From Falciphora oryzae (taxonomy: Eukaryota > Ascomycota > Sordariomycetes > Magnaporthales > Magnaporthaceae): a stretch of DNA of 64,000 bases. Below are positions 38,752-50,923 of the stretch, piece by piece. Under the pieces are notes generated by a model that worked only from the letters and a program-made list of their open reading frames with translations, made no database searches and was not told where the DNA came from. A program made the translations under genes and the position numbers. Every line of letters starts with the position of its first letter. Within the stretch, counting starts at the first letter, position 1. Location of the stretch: assembly GCA_000733355.1 (NCBI GenBank), contig JNVV01000008.1, positions 836,927 through 900,926 of the forward strand, given 5' to 3'.

Positions 38752-40058
38752 TTTTGATGATGATTTCAGACGGGCTGGGGAAAGAGACAGAGGGAGACAT
38801 AGTTTTCTTAGCTCATCCGACCCGACCACCCTGCTCCTTGCTCTTTTTGCCTTACAAACCGGCTTGGGTAGGCCAGGGCTAGCCAGTCATAAACCTCGAC
38901 CGTCTTTGCCGAACAAGCCGGGGGAGCGAGACGGGTCCAAGGGACTATGCAGGACTGACAGCTGCTTTTGTTGTGTGTATGACCAGCCACAAACCTACAT
39001 TTTTTTTACTTTTTTGTTAGTTGGGTTATTGTTGACTGTTCGATCTGGCCTTGGGCTACACATCCCCGTTCTTTCTCTTAGCCTTTCCTTCTCGATACCA
39101 GCTCCAACCCTCTTTCTCTCGTACCAACCGCTCCCCGGACTACTGGAAGGGATGGGAATAACCTGGCTTCCACGGGGCGGCTAGCGCAGATCCACGGACT
39201 CGCAGCTTATTATTCATCCCATCAACTAGATAAGCCTCGATAGAGCAGAGGAAGGAAGGGGAGGAGTCGACGTAGCGGCTATCGACAGGCTGGGCGTGGC
39301 CCCAGAGACGAGCCCCTTAGCCCCCTGGCCCTGGGAGGGAAGAATGCACTGTATGGGGAGAAGGAGGCTGAGGTGAGGCCGAGGGTAGCCCCTGGCGGCT
39401 GGCAGGCTTGTTATTAATCGGGATCAGTCGAGAAGGAGAGAGTGGGTGGGTGCGCTAAGGCCGCCGGGTCAGGGGAGCCGGGACAGACGGGAACTGTCGG
39501 CGGACACGGACCAAAGCGGCTGGCCCGTCGGGGCCCGCGAGGGGGGGCTTTGCCTACCGCACGGGCTTCGGCTCGGGGTCCGAATCACCGGCCGGATATG
39601 GCTATGCGGACCGAGAAGGCGAAGGCCGACGAGGGGATGTGTCGAGAATGGATGACATGGAGCGAGTCGGGAAGGGTCGGAAAGATGTAATGTCATAAGT
39701 CAATCAAGCCTTTTGGGTAAATCGCTATACTAGGAAAAGAAAGGAAAGGTAATAGTTCACATAGGGGTAGCCTTCCAGCCTCACCACCCCTGAGTCCGTG
39801 ATCGTGTCGGTTCGGTTCCTCATCCACGTTGCCCCTTTTCGTCTGTCACCTTCAGCTGTACTACCGTACCACCATCACCACCATCATGCCACCTCACAGC
39901 CCTCCCAACATCACACTCTTCCTCCCCCGCGTTGCCCTAACCGCACCCTTGGAGACGGCAACGTCAGCCGGCTATTGACCATTACCACCCACGGCCGCAT
40001 CTTCTCTCTCCACAGCAGCCTTGGTTCCCTCCACCATTCATCCATTCCTCCCTCCCTT

Positions 40059-40760
40059 TCACATCTTACCAGGCTCCAGCGGCGCGCCCGACGTGACAGG
40101 GTCCGGCTTCATCGGGGCCCCCGGGGTGGTCGGGTCCGGGACGATCGGCCCTGTCTGGATGCCGCAGACGCCCTGGATGAGCTGGGCCCAGATGCGGGCC
40201 CTCTCCCAGGGCGGGAACGACAGCAGGAACTCCTGCAGCTCCTTTGCGTACTTTTCCAGGTCCACGAGGCAGGGGCTGCCGGACTTGCTCTGCCTCTTCT
40301 CGGTGTCTCGCTTCCTGCCGGGGACCAGCACCGTCGAGCCGCCCGACGGCGGGACGATCTTGATGACCCCGGAGGTCTTCTCGATGAAGTACTGCAGCGC
40401 CTCGATGCGCTTCTTGTCGGCGCGCGACGGGTTCTTCTTGGCCTGCAGCGCCTGCAGCTCCAGCTGCGCCTGCTTGATGGCGGCCTTGAGGTCGGCGTTC
40501 TTGTCGTTGGGCAGGTCGAGGTGGATGTCGTCTCGCCGGACATTGGTCGGCTTGAAGGGCCCCGGGATGACGCAGTAGCCCGTCTGCTCCCAGATCAGCG
40601 GGTTGCAGCCGTCGCCCGGTTTGGACGGGTTCATGCCGCCGCCGGATCCGGGGTCGCCGATCTTGATGATGCCGCCCTTTTGTCGGTTCTCGATGGGCTG
40701 CTCCATCGGGGCCGCGAGGGCCAGGCCGAGCAGGGCCATAGAGAAGGCGGTGCCGCGCAT
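40059..40760 (-). CDS. Small secreted protein with dibasic processing sites, unknown function
   Basis: 233 aa from the Met at 40760. I do not recognise a family. Residues 1-17 (MRGTAFSMALLGLALAA) are a signal peptide. Candidate Kex2 dibasic sites follow: RR at 75-76, KR at 150-151 (GRKR) and KR at 155-156. Only four cysteines are visible (52, 63, 164, 199). Residues 84-128 are charged and probably helical or coiled-coil. The tail holds an 11-residue imperfect repeat (PDPTTPGAPMK, PDPVTSGAPLE). The upstream in-frame Met at 40976 would add 72 residues that bury the signal peptide, so I reject it. A TATA box lies about 80 nt upstream. The last sense codons overlap a perfect GTAAG donor, so the true C-terminus may lie in a further exon downstream. 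Candidate roles include an effector-like or cell-wall protein (inference). Confidence 0.7.
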   Translation of the reverse strand: MRGTAFSMALLGLALAAPMEQPIENRQKGGIIKIGDPGSGGGMNPSKPGDGCNPLIWEQTGYCVIPGPFKPTNVRRDDIHLDLPNDKNADLKAAIKQAQLELQALQAKKNPSRADKKRIEALQYFIEKTSGVIKIVPPSGGSTVLVPGRKRDTEKRQSKSGSPCLVDLEKYAKELQEFLLSFPPWERARIWAQLIQGVCGIQTGPIVPDPTTPGAPMKPDPVTSGAPLEPGKM

Positions 40761-40841
40761 TGTGGCCTTGCTCCTTGGGTGCGCTGCGCTTGTGGATGTG
40801 TAGGCCTGGGTGTGGTGGAAGGGGGAGGGTGTCTTTATGTT

Positions 40842-40848
40842 TATATAA
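40842..40848 (-). promoter_or_regulatory. TATA box of the secreted-protein gene
   Basis: On the minus strand the sequence reads TTATATAAAC, about 82 nt upstream of the chosen ATG. Its position supports that start over the upstream Met at 40976, which would place the TATA box inside the coding region. Confidence 0.6.
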
Positions 40849-43773
40849 GTGTGCACAGAGATTGGAGAGGGAACGAGGCTCCCTGGTGTGAGAAGTACTT
40901 CGGAACAGATGTCGTCTTTTGGCCTGATAACTTGAATGGCTCGAGAAGGTAGGTCGACTTTCGCCGTCGATGACATCCCTTGGGAATATTTATAGAAAAA
41001 AAAAAAAACAACTATACAGCGCAGAGTAGCTCATATAACACTTATGATACCCGTCCATCACCTTTCGGGCCCTAGCTTTTCGCTTCGCCCATCTTCGCCG
41101 CCGCCGATGCTACCGTTGATACTCTCCGTCGAATCGTGACCCCTTGCCTCCCTCCCTCCTTTCCGATATTGACCGTCACAGGCCTGCCAGGTGTGGCGTG
41201 CGTATGCGGATAACACGGACACGATGTCGAATGGGAATGCCGCAACAACACACAGCGAAGGTAGCGTTGCGCCCGTTTGCGAGGCTAGGCAGGCGGCGAC
41301 AGGAGACAGCATGGGTTCCGTTGGGCCGTCGTGTCCAAGGGTCGGGCCAGGCTCATTTGGTAATTAATATCGAGGTAAATGGGGGACCTGAAAGCGATCC
41401 GGAAGCACAGAATCACTGGATATAGCCGTTGCATGGCGGGCTCTACGGGGACGGGCGCGACACTTTATCCGGGCCGACTGGGGCGGCTAGTTCCTGTCGA
41501 AAGAATATCGAGTGCTCTTTGTCTTTCTTCTAGCCTTCACTCAGGGGGTAGGCCGGCAATACAGCATAAACAATCCTAAGCGGCGACACTGAGCAAAGTG
41601 AGAAGAAGGATAGATTCTGCGAAACCTTCCAGAGATCAAGGGTCATTGACCAGTAATTTTCTTTGTCAAGATAGGGGGTTGCTCCTAGCCGTTATCGCTG
41701 GGATTCTCAGAATTGAACACATGCGGCCTGGTGCATGCTGCCGCCAAACGAGGTTACATTCCGTCAATATTATCCTGTTTTAGCGCGCAAGGCCCTGTCG
41801 GTCGACAAAACAGGAGAGAGATAGGGAGCTGTAAAGGGCCCCTTTTGGCTTTTGGGCTTTCCCAGAGGACCAACCATATGAACACCGGCACTCCACCTGG
41901 GCGGGAGACGTGAGCCCGAGACCAAGATCGAGGAACGGTCTGGATGTTTGCGGTGATAGCCTGATATCCTGGGACTGGGAAAGCGTCGACCACAAAACCT
42001 CATCGGCCGGATTCCTATTTTTAAACTTGACATTGGCAAGCTGTAATGCATCTTGCCCGCTGTATGGAAGCGAGCCTAACACTGCATCCTGGGGTTAGTC
42101 TTGTTGATATAAACTAGCCGTTTGGAGTTCACGGAGCCGCCGGCCCTTGCTTCTTGCATCAGGGGTTCTGTGCCGACTATGCGATCAGGCCGGGCAAGTT
42201 TGGGTTTACGCTACCTCTATTCCGTCCTTCGACCAGCCGGCGTCACCGGGGTCTGCAAGCCTCGGGCTTCCGGACGCGAGGTGGCATCGTTCTTGCAACA
42301 AGAAGCATGGCGTCGTTCTTGCAACAAGAAGCATGGCATCGTTCTTGCAACAAGGAGCATGGCATCAAAGAAGTGGAGGTCCCTGTATGCCCCGTGATCA
42401 CCCAGACCACCACCTAGCAGCTCAGACATTCCGTAGCCGCTCCTTTCCGGTGGCGAGAGGGTGGCAGTGAGCGGGAGGGAAGCGGCCGGTGAGGCTCGGG
42501 CTGCGGAGCTGTCAGTATATCAAGGGCGGGTAGACAGGCTGGGCATCCAGATGAAAGGATACCACAGGACCATATGTCTTCAGTCTCCAGCACGCCCGAT
42601 CTCTATTCGACTACAGTCCAGCTTTTCCAAGAATAGAAACCGACCAGAACCAGGAATCGCTTTCCGTCGGCTCTGGGGCTTGTCTTGACACTATAAGATA
42701 GATGAATGGACATGCCTGGCGCATGCACTCTCACCGTCGTCACACCTCGAGCCAGGGATGAGCAGATGCTGGCTCGGGCCTGGATGCTTCTCTTCGGGCG
42801 CATTTGCGGGCCCCCTGGCCCTTAGACTCTGCGGGGGCCGTGGAGCGCTGGGAATGAGAGAGCTGGAAGCGCCTTCTTGAGATCGACGATGTTACCTCGC
42901 TGTATAGCCTGTCGATATTAGCCTTTATGTCCTGGCAGGCCATGGCGTACCGCCGCCCCTGGATATAAGCATGAACAAAAGTCTAAACGGGATGGAGGTG
43001 TCGAGGGATTGTATGCTAACATTTTCGCCATCTGTCTCCATCTCAGATGCGCCGTGAACCCGTTGGAGCGCCGGTGAAGACCGGATTGCGGAGGGAAAGA
43101 CGAAGACCTTGGTTGCGGAATCGCGGGTCCTTGGCGCTGCTCCTAAGTCTGGGAAGATCATTGCAAGCACAAAAGGACAACGAAGCGTCAGGAGGTGGAT
43201 GCAACGTTACTCCTACTCTGGAGAATGCGAGAAGGCGGGAAAATCATGAGTCTCTGATCGAGACGAAGCCAAAAGGAAACCCGTACGAGGACATTCTGTT
43301 ATTTTTCTCTTCTTGAGGGGGGAAGTAGAGGGAGCGATTGCAGTGCCGCGAGGGCCATGCAACTTCCTGATGTCACCTAGCATTCCCGGGTGGTCTCGTG
43401 GTTGCCAAAGGCGTCGTGGGTAGAGGAAAAGGGGCTCAAGCCTAGCCGCACTGCGCCGCGCGCTAGCAGCTGGCCTGCTGAGGGTGCCGCCAACCGCTAA
43501 AGCCGCAAAGGGGAGACTCACTACTTGCTCAAGAGAAGTAGGCCGGACTGTATGGCGAAGCTGTCTGCCGGTCTGTATATGGAAGAGGATAGCGAGAGTA
43601 TCATGTTGAAAGGGTATCTATATATATCCATTCGCGTAAAGTAAAAATGAAGAGAGAGAAAACAATAATATTTGAGACCAACCAGTCCTTTGAACAAACT
43701 TCCCCAACCGCTCGGAAACCACTGTAACAGCAACCGCTCAGCTCAGCATACCTAGTGCGAGCGAGAAGAAAAA
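40849..43773. other. Intergenic region between the secreted-protein and PCI-like genes
   Basis: About 2.9 kb with no gene I can support. It contains the promoter of the leftward secreted-protein gene, a 12-nt A tract near 40998, and a 26-bp minisatellite (42285-42362). The right end holds the 3' flank of the PCI-like gene. A degenerate tRNA-like stretch near 43390-43440 was considered and rejected. Confidence 0.45.
42285..42362 (+). repeat. 26-bp minisatellite, three tandem copies
   Basis: Three adjacent 26-bp units beginning CATCGTTCTTGCAACAAGAA, with one or two substitutions between copies (CGTCG in copy 2, AAGGAG in copy 3). The unit is not a multiple of three and lies in non-coding DNA. 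Confidence 0.95.
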
Positions 43774-44864
43774 TCACTTGGTCTTGATCCTCCGAATCAC
43801 GACCCGCTGCCCGTCCCTCTCCCATCCGACAGCATCATGCTTCTGCAGGTCCGCCCAGCTCCTGCCGCCGGCGCAGCGCTCGAGGAAGGAACAGTCGACC
43901 GAGAGGTACGACCTGCCGAGGCAGAGCAGGGCGTGGCGGCGCATGGCCGGCTCGGCAAACTCCATGAGGCGGGCCTTGTGGCCGTCGACCTGGCCGCGGA
44001 GGCGCCAGAAGGCGGCGTAGTTGTCGTGCGCGAGCGCGGCCAGCACGGCGTCGACGCGGCCGTCCCTCAGGCTGTAGCGCAGGCGGGAGGCGTGCGCCTC
44101 GGCCAGGTCGCCCCGCCGGCACGCCGCGTCCAGGACCAGGTAGCCGGCCACCTCCTGCAGCTCAACCGTCGTGAGCGGCTGCTGCTGGTGGCGGTGGTGG
44201 TGGTGGTCGGGGGATGTGGGGGAGAGCTGCTGTTGCGGCTGTTGTTGCTGCTGGGGGCGGTTGTTAATGCGCCGCAGCAGGTGCTGGATGGCGGGATGGT
44301 ACGACTCGGGCTGCTTGACCAGGACGGCGAGGCGGATGCAGAACAGGTAGGTCTGCACCGCAAAGTCGTCGGCGCGCTTGGACGCCACGATGGCCTCGCG
44401 CAGCTTGCGGAGCGCCATCATGATGACGGTGAGGTCCTTGGACTTGGCCCCGCCGCCAGTGCCGCCAGCATCGGCGGTGGCGGCGGCTATTGTGGCCTTT
44501 GTTGGCTGGGGTAGGCTGTAGATGCTGCCGCTGCCGCTGCTGCTAGTTGCCAGAGCTGCCGTCCCCGAAGTCGAGGGCCCGACGCTGAGAGCGGCAAACT
44601 GGGCAAGCAACGAGTCCCGGCCCCCAGCATCGGAGCAAAAGGCGAGATACCTCTTGACGATCTCAGTGTAGTACTGGTTTTGCGTCTTGAAGTCGAGCAG
44701 CCTGCAGGTATGGCGGTTCAGCAGGCAGGCGTAGCATACAACAAGGACGCTGGCGGGCTTTACCTGGTTTCCCCCTTGGACGGCAACCCCATGGCCTCCA
44801 GAGGGTCGAGCTCGACGGGCTTCAGGCGACCCCATGCTGACGATGGGCCGCGACCGGAGGGCAT
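43774..44864 (-). CDS. PCI-like protein (SAC3/GANP, CSN8/PSMD8/eIF3K type)
   Basis: CDS complement(join(43774..44701,44764..44864)), 342 aa. The true start is the ATG at 44864. Exon 1 encodes MPSGRGPSSAWGRLKPVELD and onward to GETR. A 62-nt intron follows (donor GTAAAG, GCTGAAC branch-like site, acceptor CTGCAG), and AG joins G to give R then LLDFKTQNQYYTEIVKRYL. A single long frame from 44835 reads through this intron and gives a false N-terminus. The C-terminal third (DNYAAFWRLRGQVDGHKARL, MEFAEPAMRRHALLCLGRSY) resembles the helical winged-helix PCI module of SAC3/GANP and CSN8/PSMD8/eIF3K proteins, which act as scaffolds in mRNA export, proteasome lid, signalosome or eIF3 complexes. Low-complexity inserts (Ser/Gly/Thr, polyQ, His-rich) lie between. 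Which complex it serves is unclear. Confidence 0.75.
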
Positions 44865-45325
44865 GTTGTATCGAGGCTAGAACTCAACATGCCATAGCGG
44901 TTTCTATAAAGGGGGAGACGCACCTCGCCGTTTGAGGCGCTTCCATTCAAACCTTGGTCTGCTTCTGCCCCACCTGCCCATGCAACTTCAGTGGGGCCCA
45001 GCTGCCGACAAGTCGCTGCGTGCAGATGGTCAATCTTATCAACACGTGGCGAATTACCTCAGCCGACATTGAACCAGCTCCCAACATGTCAATGTCGTGG
45101 ACATGTTGGCAAAGAATTTGAGCAACATGAGAGTTGCAACCGTAACAAACAACATATAGAATTAGTTTGGGTATTATCGAGAGACCGCCTCCCCTATCCA
45201 CACCCACCCTGATGGTCACATTGGCTGCATAAAGCATATCCCAGGATTCCACGCCCGACCGGACCGAGCAAACGTGTCAGCATCTCCGTCGCCCTCATCA
45301 CATCCCCTTTCCCCTCCACCGCACC
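44865..45325. other. Intergenic region between DPM1 and the PCI-like gene
   Basis: About 460 bp between two leftward genes; it must contain the DPM1 3' UTR and the PCI-like gene promoter. No other feature is visible. Confidence 0.4.
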
Positions 45326-46245
<920 letters not shown>

Positions 46246-47419
46246 GTTAGTCGCTTTCGGTCGATTGAGGTGGACGCCGGTCGAGGAGAAAGTTAAGGAG
46301 TGTAGTCGACAAATCGCGCCGCGAAGTTGAGGACAAAAAGGAGCGTCGAGAAGGCGAACGAGGTGGCTTGAAAGTGTAGAACGGGAGGGTTTCCGGCTGA
46401 AGGTGACGTTGCTTTTCGCGCGTGTCCCCGGAGGCTCAGCTCGTCGCACCGCGCCCCAGCAATTCAGGGGTCGGCCGCTAGCTTGGTGGAGGCGGTGGGG
46501 CGCGCGAACGGGGTGGTTCGTCAATTGAAGTCGCTGGATGACTAAGCGGCAGATAGGTTTACACCCCATAGAGATCATAAAGGCTATATGAACCCGAATT
46601 GGTTATGGGAGTTGCTTAGCAAAGGGAAAGAAAAAGGAAGGAAAAAGAAAAGGGAAAAGGAAAGAATAAATCGACGAGCAGTTTACGTTGGGGCGGGATT
46701 CCCCATCCGGTGATCGTTCAAGTCTTTCCCGTCTCATCGACATTGTTGCGAAGCTTACTATGCTCGAGCAGAGAACAACACACACAAAGTTAGGAATCAG
46801 TCTCTGGGCTCATTGACTCTTCTACCATCAGATATGCTGGTAAATACATCCGTCATCGGACGCCGTCGCAATACCGCGACTCCCTCCCTCGTCTGTATCT
46901 GTCAACTCAATACACGGACTTTTGCGAGATTTTACCAAGCAGGTGCCTAAGAGGACGCCCGCGCAGGCAAGAGGTATATGCAACAAACGGTGGGAGAAGA
47001 AAAAAGGGAGAAAAAAAAATCAGAACGGAAGCCAAAGTTTATACGAGCTGGAGGACAACAGCAGACTGTGCCCTCACATAGGCCGATATTATGTTTTCCC
47101 ACAGAAAGATGAAGGAAACAAGACACTAGAAAACTTCCCAGATCTTCTTGCCAATATTTTTTCCAGTGTTCCCGCCCCCTCCGGCTATGCTCATTCCCTT
47201 CCGATTGGCCCCTAACCCAGTCGACCCTCGACACCAGTCATCCCTCATGTTATCACATCAAATGATAGAAGCGAAAGAGAAAAGGGGGTAGAGGGAAGTA
47301 AATTGACCGAGAAGGCAGGCGGCACTTCTTCCTGCTTCTTGGTATGCCGTCACCATGATGAAAATCGAACAACAAAAAACTCGAAAAGGACGGGTCGCAT
47401 CTTTTGCGCGCAGCCTCCT
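46246..47419. other. Intergenic region, DPM1 promoter and ENA 3' flank
   Basis: About 1.17 kb between two leftward genes. A purine-only tract (AAAGGGAAAGAAAAAGGAAG-type) runs from about 46620 to 46672, followed by AATAAA. No coding sequence was recognised. Confidence 0.45.
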
Positions 47420-50400
47420 TTAGTTGTCGCGGTTCTTCTCCTGCGTCCGGGTCCGGCTCCTGCTGCGCAGGCTCGACTTGCTCCAGCTCTTGAAGCTGGA
47501 GAAGGACATGGTCTTGACGAAGGAGCGGCCCTCGGGGTCCTCGCTCCCCTGCGAGAAGGGCCCGCGCACGACGGCGTGGTCGTCCAGCAGCTTGAACTTG
47601 CGCTTGATGAATTTCCAGGCCTCGACACCAACAATAAAGACGAACAGGCCGCCAAAGGCCAGGCCGTACTCCCAGCTGATGGCCTTGTGGCGGAACACGT
47701 TCTCGTTGACGACGGGGATGTGGATGGCGCCAAAGACGGAGATGAAGGCCAGGATGACGGACCAGAACAGGAACTGGTTCTCGTACACGTCCTTGAAGAA
47801 GGGGAACCGGCTCGTCGAGTCCGGGTTCAGCCGGAACATGGACCGGCGCAGCGACTTGAACTCCCAGGCCGAGAAGAGGATGAGCCACGTCAGCTCGGCG
47901 AAGACGGCGGCGCGCGCGCGGAAGACGACGTCGCACTGGTTCGTGTAGGTCGTGTTGCAGTTGTCGCCCAGCTCGCCGTTGTGGACGCCGTACACAATGA
48001 TGACAAAGGTCATGAGGGTGCAGACGCCCATGATGAAGCCGTACACGAGCATGTCGACGATGATCTGGTTGGTGAAGACGCCGCGCTTGGTCGAGTGCGG
48101 CGGCTTGCGCATGATCTCGCTCGACGCCTTCTCGCGGCCCAGACCAAAGGCCGGGAACGACGACGTGAGCATGTTGATCCACAGGATCTGCAGCGGGCTG
48201 ATGGGGAACACGGACGTGCCGGAGCCGTCCTGGAAGCCGAGGCCGGCGATCAGCAGGATGACCTCGCCGACGTTGGAGGTGAGCAGGTGCAGCACGAATT
48301 TCTGGATGTTCTCAAACATGCGGCGGCCCTCGCGGATGGCGGCGACGATGGAGTTGAACTTGTCGTCGGTGAGCACGATCTTGGAGGCGGACTTGGCCAC
48401 GTCGGATCCGGAACCCATGGCGATACCGACGTCGGCGTTGCTCAGGGAGGGGGCGTCGTTGACGCCGTCGCCGGTCATGGCCATGAAGGCGCTGCGGCGG
48501 CGGAGGGCCTCAATCATGCGGGTCTTGGTGTCGGGGGCGCAACGGGCGATGACCAGGGGCAGCTCCTCCATGGCGTCGATCTCCTCGTCGGTGAGCTTGT
48601 CGAAGTCGGTGGCCTTCTGGACGCAGGTCTCGGCGATGTGGGCGGGCAGGACGGACATGTTGAAGGGCAGGATGCCGACCTCCTTGGCGATGGCGGCGGC
48701 GGTGGCGGGGTGGTCACCAGTAAGCATGTGGACGCGGATGCCGGCGCTGGAGCACTCGCGGATGGCGGGCGTGGTCTCCTTGCGCGGAGGGTCGTAGATG
48801 CCGGCCAGGCCGAGGAGGGTCAGCCCGGACTCGACGCTGCTCCGGATCGCGTCGTCGCTCTTGGTAGGGTCCGCGGCCTCGGCGGCCTTGTCCGGCTGCG
48901 TGAACTTGCCGTCCCAGGTGCGGTAGGCGATGGCGAGCACGCGCTGGCCCTGCGAGGCGAAGTCGTCCATCTGCTTCAGGATGCGCTCCTTGGCCTCGTC
49001 CGTCATCTCCTCGCGCGCCTCGCCCTGGCCCAGGTGGGTGCAGAGGTCGATGATGCGCTCGACGGCGCCCTTGGTGAAGATCAGGCTGTCGTCGGTGGGG
49101 AGGCCAAGGTCGTTGTCCTCGGGGGCGTTGTAGACCACGCTCATGCGCTTGATGGTGCTGTCGAAGGGGAACTCGGAAACCTGCTTCCAGCCGTTGGCCT
49201 CGAGGGACTTCTTTCCGCGCTCGAAGCGCCAGGCGAAGATCTGCAGGGCAATCTCGGTAGGCTCTCCAGTGGTCATCCACTTGTCCTTCTCGGCGTCCTT
49301 GCGGACGGTGGCGAGGTTGCAAAGGGCGGTAGACAGCAGGAACATGCGCAGCTCATCGTTGAGCTCAGCGGCGGGCTCGTTGGCCTTCTTAGGCTTCTCG
49401 GCTGGGTTCAGCTTCTCATCGGGGACATCAAACTTGAGGGCACCAGCACTGCGCTCGGCATCGTAGTCGCGCTTGGGCTCCTCCACGTCGGGGGTCTTCT
49501 CCAAGTAGGTGACGGATCCAACGGTGGGGTCGCTGGGGTCCATGGAATCGCGGACCGTGTAGATCTTGGAAGCCGGCAGCCAGACCTTCTTGACAATCAT
49601 GGCGCCCTGGGTCAGAGTGCCGGTCTTGTCGGAGCAAATGTTGGTGACACCCCCCAGAGCCTCCAGGGCCGAAAGATCACGGACGACGACGTTGGCCTTG
49701 CGCATGACACGAGTGGCCTGCACCATGGTGATGGTGAGCACAGCAACCAGGGACTCCGGGATGATGGCGATACCAGTGGAGATGGCGTAAATAAGCACGT
49801 CGTGGGGGACATGGAAGCGGTTGACGCCGAACACGATGATAGCGAGGATCAGAGCGCAACCAAACAGGATGTAGGCAAGGGCAGCCAGCTTCTTCTGGAG
49901 CGGCGTTCCCTCGGTGAGACCAAGAAACTTACCGAGGAAGTCGTAGGTGCGCCTCAGGGCTCCGATGAGGGGCTGGCGCTTGCCGTACTTCCTCCAGTTC
50001 ATAGAGCGGCCGGCCTTGGGCTTCTTCTTGGTCGAGGCAGCGATCTTGCCGACCTCGGTCTGCATGCCCGTCTCAATGACGATACCACGGCCTCTGCCCT
50101 TCCGGACGATGGTGGTGGCGTAGGCAATGTTGACACGGTCCCCAATGCCGACCTCGCCGTCAGTGGTGGCCTCCTTGTCGGATCCGGGAACCTTGATGTT
50201 GTTCTCGATGATCTTGTCCACGGGCATAGACTCGCCGGTGAGTGACTGCTCGTCGCACGAAAGGTTCATCACTTCAAAGAGACGGAGGTCCGCAGGAACG
50301 GTATCACCCATTTTCAGGATGACAATGTCACCGGGGACGACCTCGGCACTGTGAGGCTCTCTGTTAGCAACTACTCTCATGTGAAGCCATTTTCGGGGAC

Positions 50401-50923
50401 ACCTTTGTTGGAAACACGTACTTGGGAATAACCTGAGTCTTTCCATCACGAAGGACGGTGGCACTGGGGGAGGAGAGGGCGCGCAGGGCGTCCATTTTCT
50501 TCTCGGCGCGGTACTCCTGCACGAAACCAATCGAGACATTGAGAACAATGACGGCGGCCAAAACGCCACCCTCAATCCAGTCATTAATACCAAAAGACAG
50601 GGCCATGGCAAAGAACAGGACCTGGAGGAAGTCGGGTCAGTCGAGCGCTCTCCTGGGCTCAAACAGCACAGCTGTTGGAGAGATAGAGACAGAGATAGGG
50701 TAGAGGGATTTCAGCATACCAGGACCATGGCATTGAACAGCTGCTTCAGAAAGATGCTGTACCACGGAATGGCGCCGCCCGCGTCCAGCTCGTTAGGAGG
50801 GAACTCCTGCTGGAGCTTCTGGACCTGGGCGGTCGTCAGGCCGGAGTCAACATTGGTGCCGAGCGCATTGGCAACATCGTCGACTCCGAGAAGGAAAGGG
50901 TGTTTTTCGTAATTAGTCGGCAT
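47420..50923 (-). CDS. ena: ENA-type (P-IID) sodium/potassium-exporting ATPase
   Basis: CDS complement(join(47420..50348,50422..50621,50720..50923)), 1110 aa. Introns of 98 nt (GTATGC to CCTCCAG) and 73 nt (GTACGT to CTCACAG) rejoin FNAMVL to VLFFAMAL and QVIP to NAEVVPGD. It has the N-terminal cation-ATPase domain, actuator motif SLTGESMPVD, phosphorylation site Asp375 in CSDKTGTLTQG, nucleotide-binding KGAVERI and hinge GDGVNDAPSL near residue 760, plus about ten membrane helices. Length and sequence fit fungal ENA pumps, which expel Na+ (and K+) at high pH or salt at the plasma membrane. The C-terminal cytosolic tail is basic and Ser-rich (KSWSKSSLRSRSRTRTQEKN), a likely phosphorylation region. 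GCCAAG motifs, the PacC-type consensus, occur upstream at about 51465 and (opposite strand) 51631; these are only weak evidence of pH control. Confidence 0.94.

Larger units (their letters stand above)
30154..40058. other. Gene desert downstream of the kinase gene
   Basis: About 9.9 kb without a gene I can support. The first 450 bases are probably the kinase 3' UTR. It holds poly-A tracts of 28 nt (32609), 14 nt (33968) and 21 nt (35920), T-rich clusters near 30840-30980 and 33000, a (CT)n run at 38728 and (GGCT)n at 37911. Composition is similar to the upstream desert and no transposon coding sequence was seen. A CAP-like run of CT-rich sequence near 39830-40060 lies just beyond the 3' end of the leftward secreted-protein gene. 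Confidence 0.55.

Noticed and set aside
40761..40976. Longer start for the secreted protein at 40976
   Set aside because: Would bury the signal peptide and include the TATA box in the coding region.
43389..43440. tRNA-like A box (TGGTCTCGTGG) and B box (GGCTCAAGCC)
   Set aside because: Each has a mismatch to consensus and no cloverleaf or acceptor pairing could be built; at best a decayed tRNA-related sequence.
47303..50245. 980-codon open frame antisense to the ENA ATPase
   Set aside because: It mirrors the ENA gene exactly, has repetitive Gly/Val/Asp/Leu-rich composition expected from the complement of GC3-rich codons, and shows no family motif.
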